From positions 9,584,328 to 9,648,327 of the forward strand of contig NC_017030.1 in assembly GCF_000255295.1 (NCBI RefSeq): a stretch of DNA of 64,000 nt. Reading direction: 5' to 3'. The notes under the pieces were generated by a model. That model did not search any database. It saw nothing but the letters and a program-made list of their open reading frames with translations, and had not been told where the DNA came from. Both the position numbers and the translations under genes were made by a program. This DNA comes from Corallococcus coralloides DSM 2259. Its GTDB lineage: Bacteria; Myxococcota; Myxococcia; Myxococcales; Myxococcaceae. Each line of letters opens with the position of its first letter. Position 1 is the stretch's first letter. Shown in pieces: positions 43,638-54,100 of this stretch.

Positions 43638-44249
43638 ATGAAGCCCGGCTCCGCCATGATCGACAAGTCGCCCGTCCTGCTCACCACCGAGCGCCTGCAC
43701 CTGATGCTGCTGCCGCCCGACGCGGCGGAGCGGGTGCTGGCGTACCACGTGGCCAACAAGGACCACCTGGGCCCGGTGTCCCCGGCGCGCCCGGCGACGT
43801 TCTTCTCCGTGGCCTACTGGCGCACGCGGCTGGCCCAGGACCGCGAGGACTTCCGCCACGACGTGTCCCTGCGCGTCTTCATCCTCCCCAAGGGCCAACC
43901 CCTCGCGCTCGCGCCCGTCATCGGCAACGCCACGCTCGCCCACATCCGCCGGGGGCCGCTCCAGGCAGCGGACCTGGGCTATGGCCTGGATCATCGCCAC
44001 GAGGGCAAGGGCCTGATGACCGAGGCCCTCCGCGCCTTCTGCGACTTCGCCTTCAGCGCCATGGGCCTGCACCGACTCCAGGCCAGCCACCTGCCAGAGA
44101 ACCTGCGCAGCGCCGCCGTCCTCCGCCGCCTGGGCTTCATCCCCGAGGGCTACGCCCGCGACTACCTCCTCATCAACGGCCAGTGGCGCGACCAGGTACT
44201 CAATTCGCTCGTGGCCCCCGCCGAACCCGGCCTCCGCAGCGGCCCCTGA
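43638..44249 (+). CDS. GNAT family N-acetyltransferase (RimJ/RimL-like)
   Basis: 203-residue acetyltransferase. It starts LLTTERLHLMLLPPDAAERV, has acetyl-CoA-binding GYGLDHRHEGKGLMTEALRA and ends LRRLGFIPEGYARDYLLING, the pattern of RimJ/RimL-type GNAT enzymes that acetylate protein N-termini or small amines. ATG at 43638 is used; ATG at 43656 is possible. It lies between the nuclease two-component pair and the AbiE-like module but is not coupled to either. Confidence 0.9.
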   Translation: MKPGSAMIDKSPVLLTTERLHLMLLPPDAAERVLAYHVANKDHLGPVSPARPATFFSVAYWRTRLAQDREDFRHDVSLRVFILPKGQPLALAPVIGNATLAHIRRGPLQAADLGYGLDHRHEGKGLMTEALRAFCDFAFSAMGLHRLQASHLPENLRSAAVLRRLGFIPEGYARDYLLINGQWRDQVLNSLVAPAEPGLRSGP

Positions 44250-44256
44250 GCCTCCA

Positions 44257-44335
44257 TCAATTTTGTCGATATTGGAGATATGAGGCTTTAAAAACCTCCT
44301 GTTCGAGCTTCAAGCGCCAATATCGACAAAATTGA
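44257..44335. promoter_or_regulatory. 19-bp inverted repeat operator upstream of AbiE-like pair
   Basis: TCAATTTTGTCGATATTGG (44257-44275) and its exact complement CCAATATCGACAAAATTGA (44317-44335) flank 41 AT-rich bases that contain a small GAGG/CCTC hairpin and the only plausible promoter of the next gene. The right arm abuts the ATG at 44336. AbiEi antitoxins are known to repress their operons by binding paired inverted repeats, so this is a good operator candidate. The AT content is strikingly unlike the surroundings. Confidence 0.75.
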
Positions 44336-45458
44336 ATGAGCCCCGGGCCTACCCATTTCCGTGACGAGTTCTGGCGGAATCCGCCGCCGCTGCCTCGTGG
44401 CGTCAAGCTGGTGCAGCAGGAAGCAGTCGTGGTGCCCCGAGTGGGTCCTCGGGGGGCATCCCTCTATGACCTCGCGGAGGTCCAGCTCCCGGAGAGTCGT
44501 GTTCCCGTGTTGTTGGGGTATCGCGCTCCGCTGTTTCCGGCGGACGTGCTGAGCCAACGCGAAAAGCTGTCCGCCCTGCGCGAGCAGCTTCAACGCAGGG
44601 ATGCGGATCCGCGCTCGCTACCCGCCTTCCGACTCCCGATGCTCGTCACGGACTCGGCCTCCGCCAGCGTCATCGACCTCTGCGAGCGCGAAGAGGTGGG
44701 CTTGATCGACATGCGCGGAACGTTCTTCCTGCGCACGGGCAGCACCTTCATCCGGGTGCAGGGACATCGGCCCCTGGAGCGAACGCCTCGCGAGCCCTTG
44801 TTCCATGGCAAGGGGTGCCGGCTCGTGCGCGTCCTGCTCCAGTCCTCCGACCGGCGCTGGACCATTCGTGCGCTCTCCGAGCAGACCCAGACGAGCTTAC
44901 TCCTATGCGCACGGGGTCACGACGAGACTCCTCAAGGAAGGCTTCGTCGAAGGAGGCCGCAGCGCCGGCTTCCGGCTTCGGGATCCGGTGTCACTGCTTC
45001 GGGCATGGCTGATGAGCGACAAGCCGACAGCCTTCACCCGGGAAGGATTCAACGCTCCATCCACGACCCCGGAGTTGCTCAACAAGGCTCATGCGTTGCT
45101 GACCTCCCAGGGCATCCGCTCGACCTTCACACTGGCGAGCGCCCTACGCTCCGATGAACGGGCCGTCTCCGGAGTCCCCCACGGCATCTACCTTTCGGGA
45201 TCCCTTGAACCCGCCGTCTCAGCCTTCGGACTGCGCCGGATGACCCCGCACAACTTCTTCGTGCTTCGCCCGGAGCCAGCCGCCGAAACCGACGCGGGCG
45301 GCATCTACCATGCACAGCGACTGCTACCGCACGGTCCAGCGGTCGCGCTGCCCCAGCTGGCCGTGGACTTCCACCAGAGTGGCGGCAGGGGAACCGAACA
45401 GGCGGAGGAGTTGGTGCGGCGCTTCGCACGAGCCCTCCCTCTTTCGGATGAGCCTTGA
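44336..45458 (+). pseudogene. AbiEi-family antitoxin/regulator, frameshifted
   Basis: The first frame (ATG 44336) encodes the N-terminal domain and the start of a winged helix: RRWTIRALSEQTQTS. The continuation YSYAHGVTTRLLKEGFVEGG and RLRDPVSLLRAWLMSD, plus the C-terminal domain ending VALPQLAVDFHQSGG and TEQAEELVRRFARAL, lies in the +1 frame up to TGA at 45458. Ignoring one base near 44897 joins the two seamlessly into about 373 residues, matching the type IV antitoxin family layout. It may be a real frameshift, a sequencing error or a recoded site. The downstream gene starts at TGATG. Confidence 0.65.
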
Positions 45459-46225
45459 TGACGGATGAAGAGCGCTTTGACGAAATCCTTGGTGAGTTGG
45501 GCGAGCTGATGCTCGACCTGGGGGACCTTTCCAGCCGCATCATGCTCATTGGCGGGCAGGTCCTCGCGTTGGAGTCCAGGCAGCGGGGAGGAACCGGGGT
45601 CATCTCCATCGAGACCGATACCGGCATCGTGGTCGAGCGAGGCTTCTCCTACGAGCCGGCTCTGTTGTTCGACGTGGATGGCTCGGACTTCATGGCCGAG
45701 CGCCTTCCGGAGGTCCTCCGCCATCGGGGCTATGCCAGGACCCGGCACTTCCGCTGGTCGAAGACCCTGCCCGGCGGGCAGATGGACCTGGACCTCTTCG
45801 CCCCCAAGGACGTCGACCCCTACGAACTGCCCACCGGAATGACGCCCTTGCCGGATGCACGGCTGGCACTCCGCCGCAGTCACGCCGTGGTCCTGGTCGC
45901 GGGAAGGCCTCTGCGGATCCTGCTGCCGGATGCCACGGGGTTCCTGACGATGAAGGAACGCGCCAAGCGTGAGCTGCGGCCTGACAAGACCAAGGACAGC
46001 TTCGACATGTTCGCCTACGTCAAGCTGGTAGGTCCCCAGTCCGTGCGCGCTTCCCTGCAGCAGGCGGGTGAAGAAGGGCGGGCGCTCCGAGACAGATTGC
46101 TCACACTCTTCTGGAACACGGAAGCGCCAGGCCCGCGCGATGTCATCCGCTATGCGGCGAGCCTCGATGCAGACGAGCAGGCCCTGCTGGCCCAGGCGGC
46201 GGTCGACCTGTTCGCGGAGCTCTGA
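45458..46225 (+). CDS. AbiEii-like nucleotidyltransferase toxin candidate
   Basis: 255 residues. The segment SSRIMLIGGQVLALESRQRG resembles the glycine motif of minimal nucleotidyltransferases, with acidic residues later in FSYEPALLFDVDGSDFMAER and GGQMDLDLFAPKDVDP. Pairing with an AbiEi-type regulator through a TGATG overlap supports a type IV toxin-antitoxin arrangement, in which the toxin inhibits growth by transferring nucleotides. Sequence similarity to classical AbiEii is weak, so the call rests partly on context. The frame is intact although the partner gene is broken. Confidence 0.6.
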   Translation: MTDEERFDEILGELGELMLDLGDLSSRIMLIGGQVLALESRQRGGTGVISIETDTGIVVERGFSYEPALLFDVDGSDFMAERLPEVLRHRGYARTRHFRWSKTLPGGQMDLDLFAPKDVDPYELPTGMTPLPDARLALRRSHAVVLVAGRPLRILLPDATGFLTMKERAKRELRPDKTKDSFDMFAYVKLVGPQSVRASLQQAGEEGRALRDRLLTLFWNTEAPGPRDVIRYAASLDADEQALLAQAAVDLFAEL

Positions 46226-46239
46226 ACCTCGTCACCGGA

Positions 46240-48312
46240 TCAACGCGCGGGCGCCCGCACCTTCGGCTTCGACTCGGTCCCCGCCGGTAGGTTCGCGTCG
46301 AACCAGTCCAGTGTCCTAAGCAGCCGGTCCTTCTGGTGCTCGGGCTTGCGCAGGCTGTGGCCCTCATCCGCGTAGATGACCAGCTGGGTCTTCACGCCCA
46401 GCGTCTTCAGCGCCTTGTGGAACTCGTAGCCCTGCGACGCGGGCACCTCCAGGTCCCTTTCACCGTGCAGCACCAGCGTGGGGGCCTTCACCTGCTTCAC
46501 CCCGTTGATGGGCGAGGAGCGCGTGTACACCTCCGGCTCGTCGTACACCGATGCTCCGAAGTACGGCAGCATCCATGAGTCGATGTGGTTCGTGCCGTAG
46601 TAGCTCTGCCAGTTCGCGATGCCCGCGCCCGCCACCGCCGCCTGGAAGCGCTGCGTCCTCGTCACCGCCCACATCGTCAGGAAGCCGCCGTAGCTCCACC
46701 CCGTAATGCCCTGCCGAGCCGGATCCACCGGCGCTGACGCCAGCACCGCGTCCAGCCCCGCCAACACGTCGTTGAAGTCCCCGAAGCCGAAGTCGCGGCG
46801 GTTCGCCTGCACGAACGCCTCACCCTGGCCGTAGCTGCCTCGCGGGTTGGGCATGAACACCGCGTAGCCCCTCGCTACGAACAACGCCGTCTGCGGATTG
46901 AACCCCGCCAGCACTCCCGCTGCCGGCCCTCCGTGCACCACCGTCACCATGGGCGCCTTGCGCCCGGACGCGTCCGGCACCGGCAACACCAACCAGCCCT
47001 GCACGGCATGCCCGTCGCTCGTCCACGTCACGCTGCGCACGTCGCCCACCGTCACGCGCACGTCCGCGTTGAGGCGCGTCACCTGCTTCCACGCCCCCAC
47101 CCGCCCCGTCCACAGCTCCGGCGCCTGGGTGATGGAGTCGCGCACCACCGCGCTCGTCACGCCGTCCTTCCCCAGCGACACCGTCACGTGCTCCGGACCC
47201 TTCCACAGCGTCGTCACGTCCCCACCGCGCGGCGCCACCGCCATCAGCGCGGCCTCGCCCTGCGCCTGCGCCACGAACACCAGCCGCTCCGCCGTGGGCC
47301 AGAAGAGGTCCGTGGCCGTCGCCTTCAGCCCCTCCGTCACGTTCCGCGCGGGCGGCACCTTCGCGGGCAGCTCCGCCTTCTCCCCGAACCGCACCTTCGC
47401 CGCCAGCCGCTCCGGTACCGACACCACGAGCACGTCCCCGCCCGTGTTGCCCTCGTCGCTCATCAGGCCTTCAATGAACGCAAGCTGCCGGCCATCCGGA
47501 CCCCACGCGGGCTCCGCCACCTGCCACCTTGGGGTGTGCAGGAGCGACGTCTCTCCCGAGCCCGCCTCCACCGCGTACACCCGCGCGCTCCACCAGTTCG
47601 CATCCCCGGGGGGCTTCGAGGCCGTCACCGCCACCCGGGCGCCGTCCGGACTCCACGCGTACTCGTGGATGAACAGGGCCGCGGGCGACACCAGCCGCAG
47701 CCGCGCATCCTCCACCGTCACCACCGCGAAGCGCTTCACCGGCGGAGACGCCTGCACCACGCCCGTCTCCCTCGCCGCGGGCCCCCGGGGCCCCAGCGCG
47801 TCCTCCGCGCCCTCGATGACGAGCAGCCCCACGGACTTCCCGTCCGGCGACCACTTCGGCGCCGCCAGCACGCCCTTCACCGTGGTGAGCCGCCGCGCGG
47901 GCCCGCCCGCTCCCGACGCATCCGCCACGTAGAGCTGCTTCGCCCGGCCCTCGCCCGCCGTGGAGAGGAACGCGAGCTGACGGCCGTCCGGGCTCCACGA
48001 CAGCGAACCCTCCGCGCACGGCGCGCCGTCCTTCGACGCGGTGACGCGCACCGGTGCCCGCTCCGGATGCGCCAGCTCCCGCACCTGGAGCCTCGCGGCC
48101 TCCGCGCTCCCCGGCACCGACTCCACCCAGGCCACCCGCGTGCCGTCCGGAGACAGCGATACCTCGCGGATGCGCACCAGGCGCTGGAGCGCGTCGTACG
48201 TCGCGCTGGCCTCCACCCGCACGGGCGCGGGCGAGGGCGCGGGCACCGCTCCGGACGCCAGCGCGCCCCACACCCAACACCCCACCGCCACAGCCAGGCT
48301 TGCCGCTCGCAT
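46240..48312 (-). CDS. S9 family peptidase (prolyl oligopeptidase/acylaminoacyl peptidase-like)
   Basis: 690-residue exported serine peptidase. A signal peptide (LAVAVGCWVWGALASGAVPA) precedes a beta-propeller with WD/PD40-like repeats (EVSLSPDGTRVAWVE, LSWSPDGRQLAFLS). The C-terminal alpha/beta-hydrolase (about 440-680) has Ser in GITGWSYGGFLTMW, Asp in VLHGERDLEVPASQ and His in YADEGHSLRKPEH. It probably cleaves peptides in the periplasm or outside the cell, in keeping with a predatory lifestyle. It is convergent with the AbiE-like toxin gene, with 14 bp between them. Confidence 0.93.
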   Translation of the reverse strand: MRAASLAVAVGCWVWGALASGAVPAPSPAPVRVEASATYDALQRLVRIREVSLSPDGTRVAWVESVPGSAEAARLQVRELAHPERAPVRVTASKDGAPCAEGSLSWSPDGRQLAFLSTAGEGRAKQLYVADASGAGGPARRLTTVKGVLAAPKWSPDGKSVGLLVIEGAEDALGPRGPAARETGVVQASPPVKRFAVVTVEDARLRLVSPAALFIHEYAWSPDGARVAVTASKPPGDANWWSARVYAVEAGSGETSLLHTPRWQVAEPAWGPDGRQLAFIEGLMSDEGNTGGDVLVVSVPERLAAKVRFGEKAELPAKVPPARNVTEGLKATATDLFWPTAERLVFVAQAQGEAALMAVAPRGGDVTTLWKGPEHVTVSLGKDGVTSAVVRDSITQAPELWTGRVGAWKQVTRLNADVRVTVGDVRSVTWTSDGHAVQGWLVLPVPDASGRKAPMVTVVHGGPAAGVLAGFNPQTALFVARGYAVFMPNPRGSYGQGEAFVQANRRDFGFGDFNDVLAGLDAVLASAPVDPARQGITGWSYGGFLTMWAVTRTQRFQAAVAGAGIANWQSYYGTNHIDSWMLPYFGASVYDEPEVYTRSSPINGVKQVKAPTLVLHGERDLEVPASQGYEFHKALKTLGVKTQLVIYADEGHSLRKPEHQKDRLLRTLDWFDANLPAGTESKPKVRAPAR

Positions 48313-48353
48313 CCGCCGCCTCCCGAAAAGGCGGAGTCTAGCGGACCTAACGC

Positions 48354-48875
48354 TCAGTGCAGCTGCGTGGGCAACATGGGCAGCCCGTGGAAGAAGCGCC
48401 GCCCGCTCTCGAAGCGGTGGTGGAACGTCACGCGCTGGTCCAGGTACAGCCGCGACATCTCCTCCTCGCCGTACGCGCGGAAGAACGCGGCGCGCGCCTC
48501 GTCACAGGCCCGCTCGTACTCCACGCACAGCGCCTCCCACTCCTCCGGTGGAAGTTCCCCCTCCGGCCAGCCCTCGCCGGTGAGGCCGTAGTCGCGCTCC
48601 ATCGCGTCCAGCTCACGGGCGCGCATCCGCACGCGCGGATCCTCCGCGATGGCCTCGTCCGCCATCGCCGTGAGGATGTGCGCCACCAGGAAGAAGCCCG
48701 CGTCCGGCGGCACCGCGCCCGCGTCCCGCGCGCTCCGGAACGTCACCAACAGCTGCGCGTCCATTTCCTCACCGCCCAGCTCCGCCAGCTTCGCCGCCAG
48801 CCCACGCCACCGGGCCTCGGTCTCCAGGGCCTCCCGCCGCACCCCTTCCAGCTCCTGCTCACCCATCTTTTTCAT
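48354..48875 (-). CDS. uncharacterised acidic helical protein
   Basis: 173 residues, Glu/Ala-rich and helical (GVRREALETEARWRGLAAKL, VEYERACDEARAAFFRAYGE), with no domain recognised. ATG at 48875 follows GAGAGGA; an ATG three codons later is possible. It lies 41 bp upstream of the S9 peptidase in the same direction and may be transcribed with it. Confidence 0.75.
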   Translation of the reverse strand: MKKMGEQELEGVRREALETEARWRGLAAKLAELGGEEMDAQLLVTFRSARDAGAVPPDAGFFLVAHILTAMADEAIAEDPRVRMRARELDAMERDYGLTGEGWPEGELPPEEWEALCVEYERACDEARAAFFRAYGEEEMSRLYLDQRVTFHHRFESGRRFFHGLPMLPTQLH

Positions 48876-49231
48876 GGTGTCCTCTCCCGGCCCGCGAAAG
48901 TCCCTTCCCACGAAGGTTCCCATCTCCGTCTGACGCTCGGGCCCGGCAAACCGTGCTGTCCCCTTTTTCCAAGACGTCCCGGCGCGTCAGGTGCAGGACG
49001 CCCGAGCGCGGCGCCGTCGCGTGGCGGACGCGCAACCGTGCTCGGGGGGACGGACGGCCTGGCGGCCAGACCGGCCATTTCGGGGCTGCCGGGGTGACGA
49101 ACCACGCGGCCGGTGATTGCGTCCGGCAGCGCCCCTTCGCGAACGCCGGGTGTCACCCGCAGGACGCTTGGGCGAGGCCCGGCCCCGGCGCGTGCACTTG
49201 GAGGCGGACAGTGGTTGCCGCCGGGCGCGGG
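48876..49231. other. intergenic region without a recognised gene
   Basis: 356 bp of GC-rich sequence between divergent genes. A frame stays open upstream of the AI-2E-type gene, but its translation is Arg/Gly-rich noise. I see no repeat, RNA gene or clear promoter. Confidence 0.55.
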
Positions 49232-50374
49232 ATGACGCATCCGCAGGACATGGGGCCCGAAGCCGGTGGCCCGCCCTGGGGAGCCCCACCGGTGTCCGAG
49301 CCCGTCGTCCCTCCGCAGACGAAGTCCCAGGTGTCGCCCCGCACGGTGTTCACCGTGTGCTTCGCGGTGCTGGGTGTGATGGCCCTGGTGGTGCTCATCG
49401 CCAAGACGCGCGTGGCGCTCACGCTCACCGGCATGGCGGCGCTCATCGCGCTGTCGCTGGAGCACGGCGTGTCGCGGCTGGAGAAGCGCGGCTTCAAGCG
49501 GTGGCTGGCCATTGCCGTGGTGCTGTTCGGGCTGTTCGTGGCCATCGTCGCGCTGGGCCTGCTGGTGATTCCGGACCTGGTGGAGCAGGTGGACGCGCTG
49601 GTGACGCAGTGGCCGCAGCTGTGGAAGCAGGTGCGCGGCACCGGCATCCTGCGCGCGCTCAACCAGCGGCTGCACAGCCTGGGCTGGAACGAACGGCTGG
49701 AGGAGGCCACGCCCGCGCTCGCCGGTCCACTGCCCGAGCTCCTGATGAGCGCCATTGGCGGCGTGGTGGGCCTGCTGGGCGGCGTCATCACCGTCTTCTT
49801 CCTGGTGGTGTTCATGCTGGTGTTCGGCGGCGGCGTGCTCAAGCGCCTGCTGGACCTGGCCCGCCCCGACCACCGCCTGCGCTACGTGCGCGTGCTGCGC
49901 AACGTGTACACCGCGACGGGCGGCTACCTGTCCGGCATCACCCTCATCTGCGCCATCAACGCCACGCTCACCACCACCATGCTGGCGGTGCTGGGCATGC
50001 CCTTCTACCTGCCCCTGGGCGTGGCCAGCGGCTTCTCCAGCCTGGTGCCCTACGCGGGCCCCATCATCGCGGGCGGCATCATCACGCTGCTCACGCTGGC
50101 CACCGGCGGCCTGTGGAAGGCGCTGGCGGTGTTCATCTACTTCCTCCTCTACGGCCAGCTGGAGGGCAACGTGATGGCGCCGCTCGTGTTCAAGCGCACC
50201 GTGCACGTCAACCCGCTCGTCACCCTGCTCGCCGTCCTCTTCTGCGTGGAGCTGGCGGGCATCGTGGGCGCGGTGGTGGCCGTGCCCGTGGCGGCCACCG
50301 TGCAGATCATCGTCCGGGAGGTCCTCCTCTTCCGCCAGGAGCGCCGCGCAGCGGCCGTGCTCCCAGAGCCCTGA
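49232..50374 (+). CDS. AI-2E family transporter
   Basis: 380-residue membrane protein with about eight transmembrane segments. The family core GGYLSGITLICAINATLTTT, LGVASGFSSLVPYAGPIIAG and FIYFLLYGQLEGNVMAPLVF is clear, with LVTLLAVLFCVELAGIVGAV near the end. Despite the name, members include AI-2 exporters and ion antiporters, so the substrate is open. ATG at 49232 gives a ~40-residue Pro-rich cytosolic lead. The DedA gene follows 15 bp later, probably in the same operon. Confidence 0.9.
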   Translation: MTHPQDMGPEAGGPPWGAPPVSEPVVPPQTKSQVSPRTVFTVCFAVLGVMALVVLIAKTRVALTLTGMAALIALSLEHGVSRLEKRGFKRWLAIAVVLFGLFVAIVALGLLVIPDLVEQVDALVTQWPQLWKQVRGTGILRALNQRLHSLGWNERLEEATPALAGPLPELLMSAIGGVVGLLGGVITVFFLVVFMLVFGGGVLKRLLDLARPDHRLRYVRVLRNVYTATGGYLSGITLICAINATLTTTMLAVLGMPFYLPLGVASGFSSLVPYAGPIIAGGIITLLTLATGGLWKALAVFIYFLLYGQLEGNVMAPLVFKRTVHVNPLVTLLAVLFCVELAGIVGAVVAVPVAATVQIIVREVLLFRQERRAAAVLPEP

Positions 50375-50389
50375 CGGGCCCGAGCCCCG

Positions 50390-51004
50390 ATGACCGACTC
50401 GCCGCTCCAGCTCCTGTTGACGCACGGCTCGGGCCCCCTGCTCTTCGCCGTGCTCGTGGCGGGAGGGGTGGGGCTGCCGTTCCCGGAGGACCTGGTGCAG
50501 CTGGCGGCGGGCGTGCTCTCGCACCGGGGCGCGATGCCGCTGCCCCTGGCCATCGCGCTGTGCTTCACGGGCGTGCTGTGCGGCGACACCGTGCTCTTCT
50601 TCACGGCGCGCCGGTTGGGGCAGGCGCTCTACACGCACCGGCGCACCCGCCGCCTGTTCCCTCCCGAGCGCCGCGAGCGCCTCCAGGCGCTGTACGCGAA
50701 GCATGGCTCGCGCGTCGTCTTCGCGGGCCGGTTCATGTCCGTGCTGCGCGTGCCGGTGTTCGCCATGGCCGCCGCGGAGGGCATGCCCTTTCGCCGCTTC
50801 CTGCTCTGGGACGGGCTGGCGCTGTGCGTGAGCTCGCCCCTGGTGGTGACGCTGGGCTACCTGGGCTCCGCGAGCGTGGACCGCGTGGTGAAGGGCGTGG
50901 GCCGCGTGGAGAACTTCGTCGCGCTGGCTGGCGTGGCGGCGCTGCTCGCCGTGCTCGCCATGCGGCATGCCCGCGAGAAACGACAGCCCCGCCCATCCGC
51001 TTGA
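50390..51004 (+). CDS. DedA family membrane protein
   Basis: 204 residues. It has the DedA/SNARE-associated signature GGVGLPFPEDLVQLAAGVLS, then CGDTVLFFTARRLG, HGSRVVFAGRFMSVLRVPVF and MPFRRFLLWDGLA. Members are membrane lipid transporters or scramblases needed for envelope homeostasis; some carry undecaprenyl phosphate. It follows the AI-2E gene closely. Confidence 0.92.
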   Translation: MTDSPLQLLLTHGSGPLLFAVLVAGGVGLPFPEDLVQLAAGVLSHRGAMPLPLAIALCFTGVLCGDTVLFFTARRLGQALYTHRRTRRLFPPERRERLQALYAKHGSRVVFAGRFMSVLRVPVFAMAAAEGMPFRRFLLWDGLALCVSSPLVVTLGYLGSASVDRVVKGVGRVENFVALAGVAALLAVLAMRHAREKRQPRPSA

Positions 51005-51141
51005 AATCCGTGAGCGGCGGTCCCTGTTACCCCACCCGGGGCCGACGCAAGCAAGCTCACACTTGCTCTTGATGCCCCGGCACGCGCCGAGCGAATCCGC
51101 TATCAACCTGACGGTTTCCCTGGACGAACATCCGAGGCCTC

Positions 51142-54100
51142 ATGACTCCCCCCAGTCCCTCCCAGGCCGCTTTCACGGTGGTGTCGTCAACGGAAGGGGG
51201 AATGGACTGGCTGTCCGGCGGCGGGGAGATGGGCCGGTTGATCCGCTCCATGGACTGGTCGAAGACGCCGCTCGGGCCGGTGGAGACCTGGCCGCAGAGC
51301 CTGCGCACGACGGTCAGCCTGTGCCTGTCCTCCACCTTCCCCATCCTCATCGCGTGGGGACCGGAGCGCGTGCAGCTCTACAACGACAGCTACCGGCCCA
51401 TCTGCGGCGCGAAGCACCCGGAGTCCATGGGGCAGCCCTTCCGCGACTGCTGGGCCACGGCGCTGCCGGTGGTGGGCGGCGTGTTCGAGAAGGCGGGCAC
51501 GGGCATTGGCTCGTACATCGAGAACCAGCGCATGTTCCTGGACCGGTACGGCTACCTGGAGGAGGCCTTCATGACCTTCTCCTTCAGCCCCATCCGCGAC
51601 GAGTCCGGGGGCGTGGGCGGCCTCTTCCACCCCATCACGGAGGTGACGGAGAAGATGCTCAGCGCGCGGCGCACGCAGACGCTGCGCGAGCTGTCCGCCC
51701 TGCTGGGCAAGGTGAAGACGTTGGAGGACATTGGCGCCGCGCTGCCGCAGTCGCAGCCGGACGCCGCGCTCGACGTGCCCTTCCTCCTCTTCTACCGCCG
51801 CGACGAAGCGGCTCCCCGCGTCCAGTGGGTGGGCGGCATGGGCCTGCCCCCCGGCACCGCGTGGAGCCCGGTGGAGGCGGGACTGGACGGGCCGTGGCCC
51901 TTCGCCACCGCGGGCGCGGATCCGGCGGGCTCGGTGGACGTGCCTCGCGCGCCGCTGGACTCGGACACGGTGCTGGGGCCTTACGAGGAGCCGCCGACAC
52001 AAGCGCGCGTGCTGCCCATCCAACCGGCCGGCATGGCGGAGCCCTTCGGCTACCTGGTGGCCGGCGTGAGCCCCCGCCGCGCGATGGATGACGCCTACCG
52101 CAACTTCTACGAGCAGCTCCAGGCCACGGTCACCAACGCCGTCACCAGCGTGCGCGCCTACGAGGCGGAGGCGCAGCGCGCGGAGGCGCTGGCGGCCATC
52201 GACCGGGCGAAGACGGCGTTCTTCTCCAACGTGTCGCACGAGTTCCGCACGCCGCTCACGCTCATCCTGGGCCCGCTGGAGGAGTCGCTCGCGGACACGT
52301 CCGCTCCCCTGCCGCCATCGCAGCGCGCGCGCCAGGAGCTCACCCACCGCAACGCGCTGCGCCTGTTGAAGCTGGTCAACTCGCTGCTGGACTTCTCGCG
52401 CATCGAGGCGGGCCGGGTGAAGGCGAGCTTCCACCCCACGGACCTGGCGCGGCTCACCGAGGACCTGGCCAGCGTCTTCCGCTCCGCCATGGAGAAGGCG
52501 GGGCTCCAGTACACCGTGGACGCGCAGGACGTGGGCGAGCCCGTCTACGTGGACCGCGACATGTGGGAGAAGGTTGTCCTCAACCTGCTCTCCAACGCGT
52601 TCAAGTTCACGCTCCACGGCGGCGTCACCGTGCGGCTTCAGCGCGAGGGGACGCGGGTGCGGCTCACCGTGCGGGACACCGGCACCGGCATCCCGGAGGC
52701 GGAGCTGCCGCGCGTGTTCGAGCGCTTCCACCGCGTGGAGTCCTCGCGCGGGCGCACGCATGAAGGCACCGGCATTGGCCTGGCGCTCATCCAGGAGCTG
52801 GTGAAGCTGCACGGCGGCACGTTGAGCGTCCACAGCGTGGAGGGCGAGGGCAGCACCTTCTGCGTGGAGCTGCCGCTGGGCCGCGCGCACCTGCCCGCCG
52901 AACAGGTCCAGGAGGACGAAGGGACTCCGCACGCGGGCAAGCTGGGGTCCGCCTTCAGCGAGGAGGCGCTGCGCTGGCTGCCGGATGCACCGGAGTCCCT
53001 CCCGCCGCCGGGGGCCGAGCAGGAGCCGATGCGGGCTTCCATCGAAACCACCCTGGTGGGAAACACGGGCGCGGGGTTCGCGCTGTCCACGAGGCGTGGG
53101 CGCATCCTCGTCGCGGACGACAACGCGGACATGCGCGGGTACGTGAGCGGCCTGCTGTCGGCCCACTGGGACGTGCGCGCGGTGGCGGACGGCGAGGCGG
53201 CCTTCGAGGCGGCGCTCGAAACGAAGCCGGACCTCATCCTCAGCGACGTGATGATGCCCCGGCTGGACGGCTTCGGGCTGCTCCACCAGCTGCGCGGCGA
53301 CGTGCGCACGCGCGGCATCCCCTTCATCATGCTGTCGGCGCGCGCGGGCGAGGAGGCCCGCATCGAGGGGCTCCAGGCCGGCGCGGACGACTACCTGGTG
53401 AAGCCCTTCTCCGCGCGCGAGCTGCTGGCGCGCGTGGACAGCCAGCTCCAGCTGGGGCGGGCCCGGCAGCAGCTGTCCGACTTCTTCATGCAGGCCCCCG
53501 CGGCCATGTGCGTGATGTCAGGCCCGGACCTCGTCTTCACGGTCATCAACCCCATGTTCGCGAACCTGATGGGCCGGGACATGCTGGGCCGGCCCGCGCG
53601 CGACGCGCAGCCTGAAGGGGGCCACGGCGTGCTGCTCCAGCACCTGGAGCGCGTCTACCGCACCGGCGAGCCCTTCGTGGGCCGCGAGGTGCCGGTGCGC
53701 CAGCCGGACGGCCAGGGCGGCCTCAGGGAGCTGCTGCTGGACGTGGACATCCACGCCCAGCGCGAAGGCGGGGGCCGCATCCAGGGCCTGCTCGTCGCCG
53801 TGCAGGAGGTCAGCGAGCGCACCCGCGCGCGCCAGCAACTGGAGGCCCTCACGCACGACCTCCAGCACGCGCTGGCGGCGCGCGACAGCTTCCTGGGCGT
53901 GGCGTCCCACGAGCTGAAGACGCCCGTCACCGCGCTGCTCCTGCACCTGGAGATGACGCGCCGGCGCCTGTCTCCCAAGCGCGGCGATCCTCCCTCCCCG
54001 GAGAAGCTCACGTTGGCGATGGACTCCGCGCTGCGGCAGGTGGAGCGGATGTCGCGGCTGGTGGACGAGCTGCTGGACGTCTCACGCATCCGCGCGGGCA

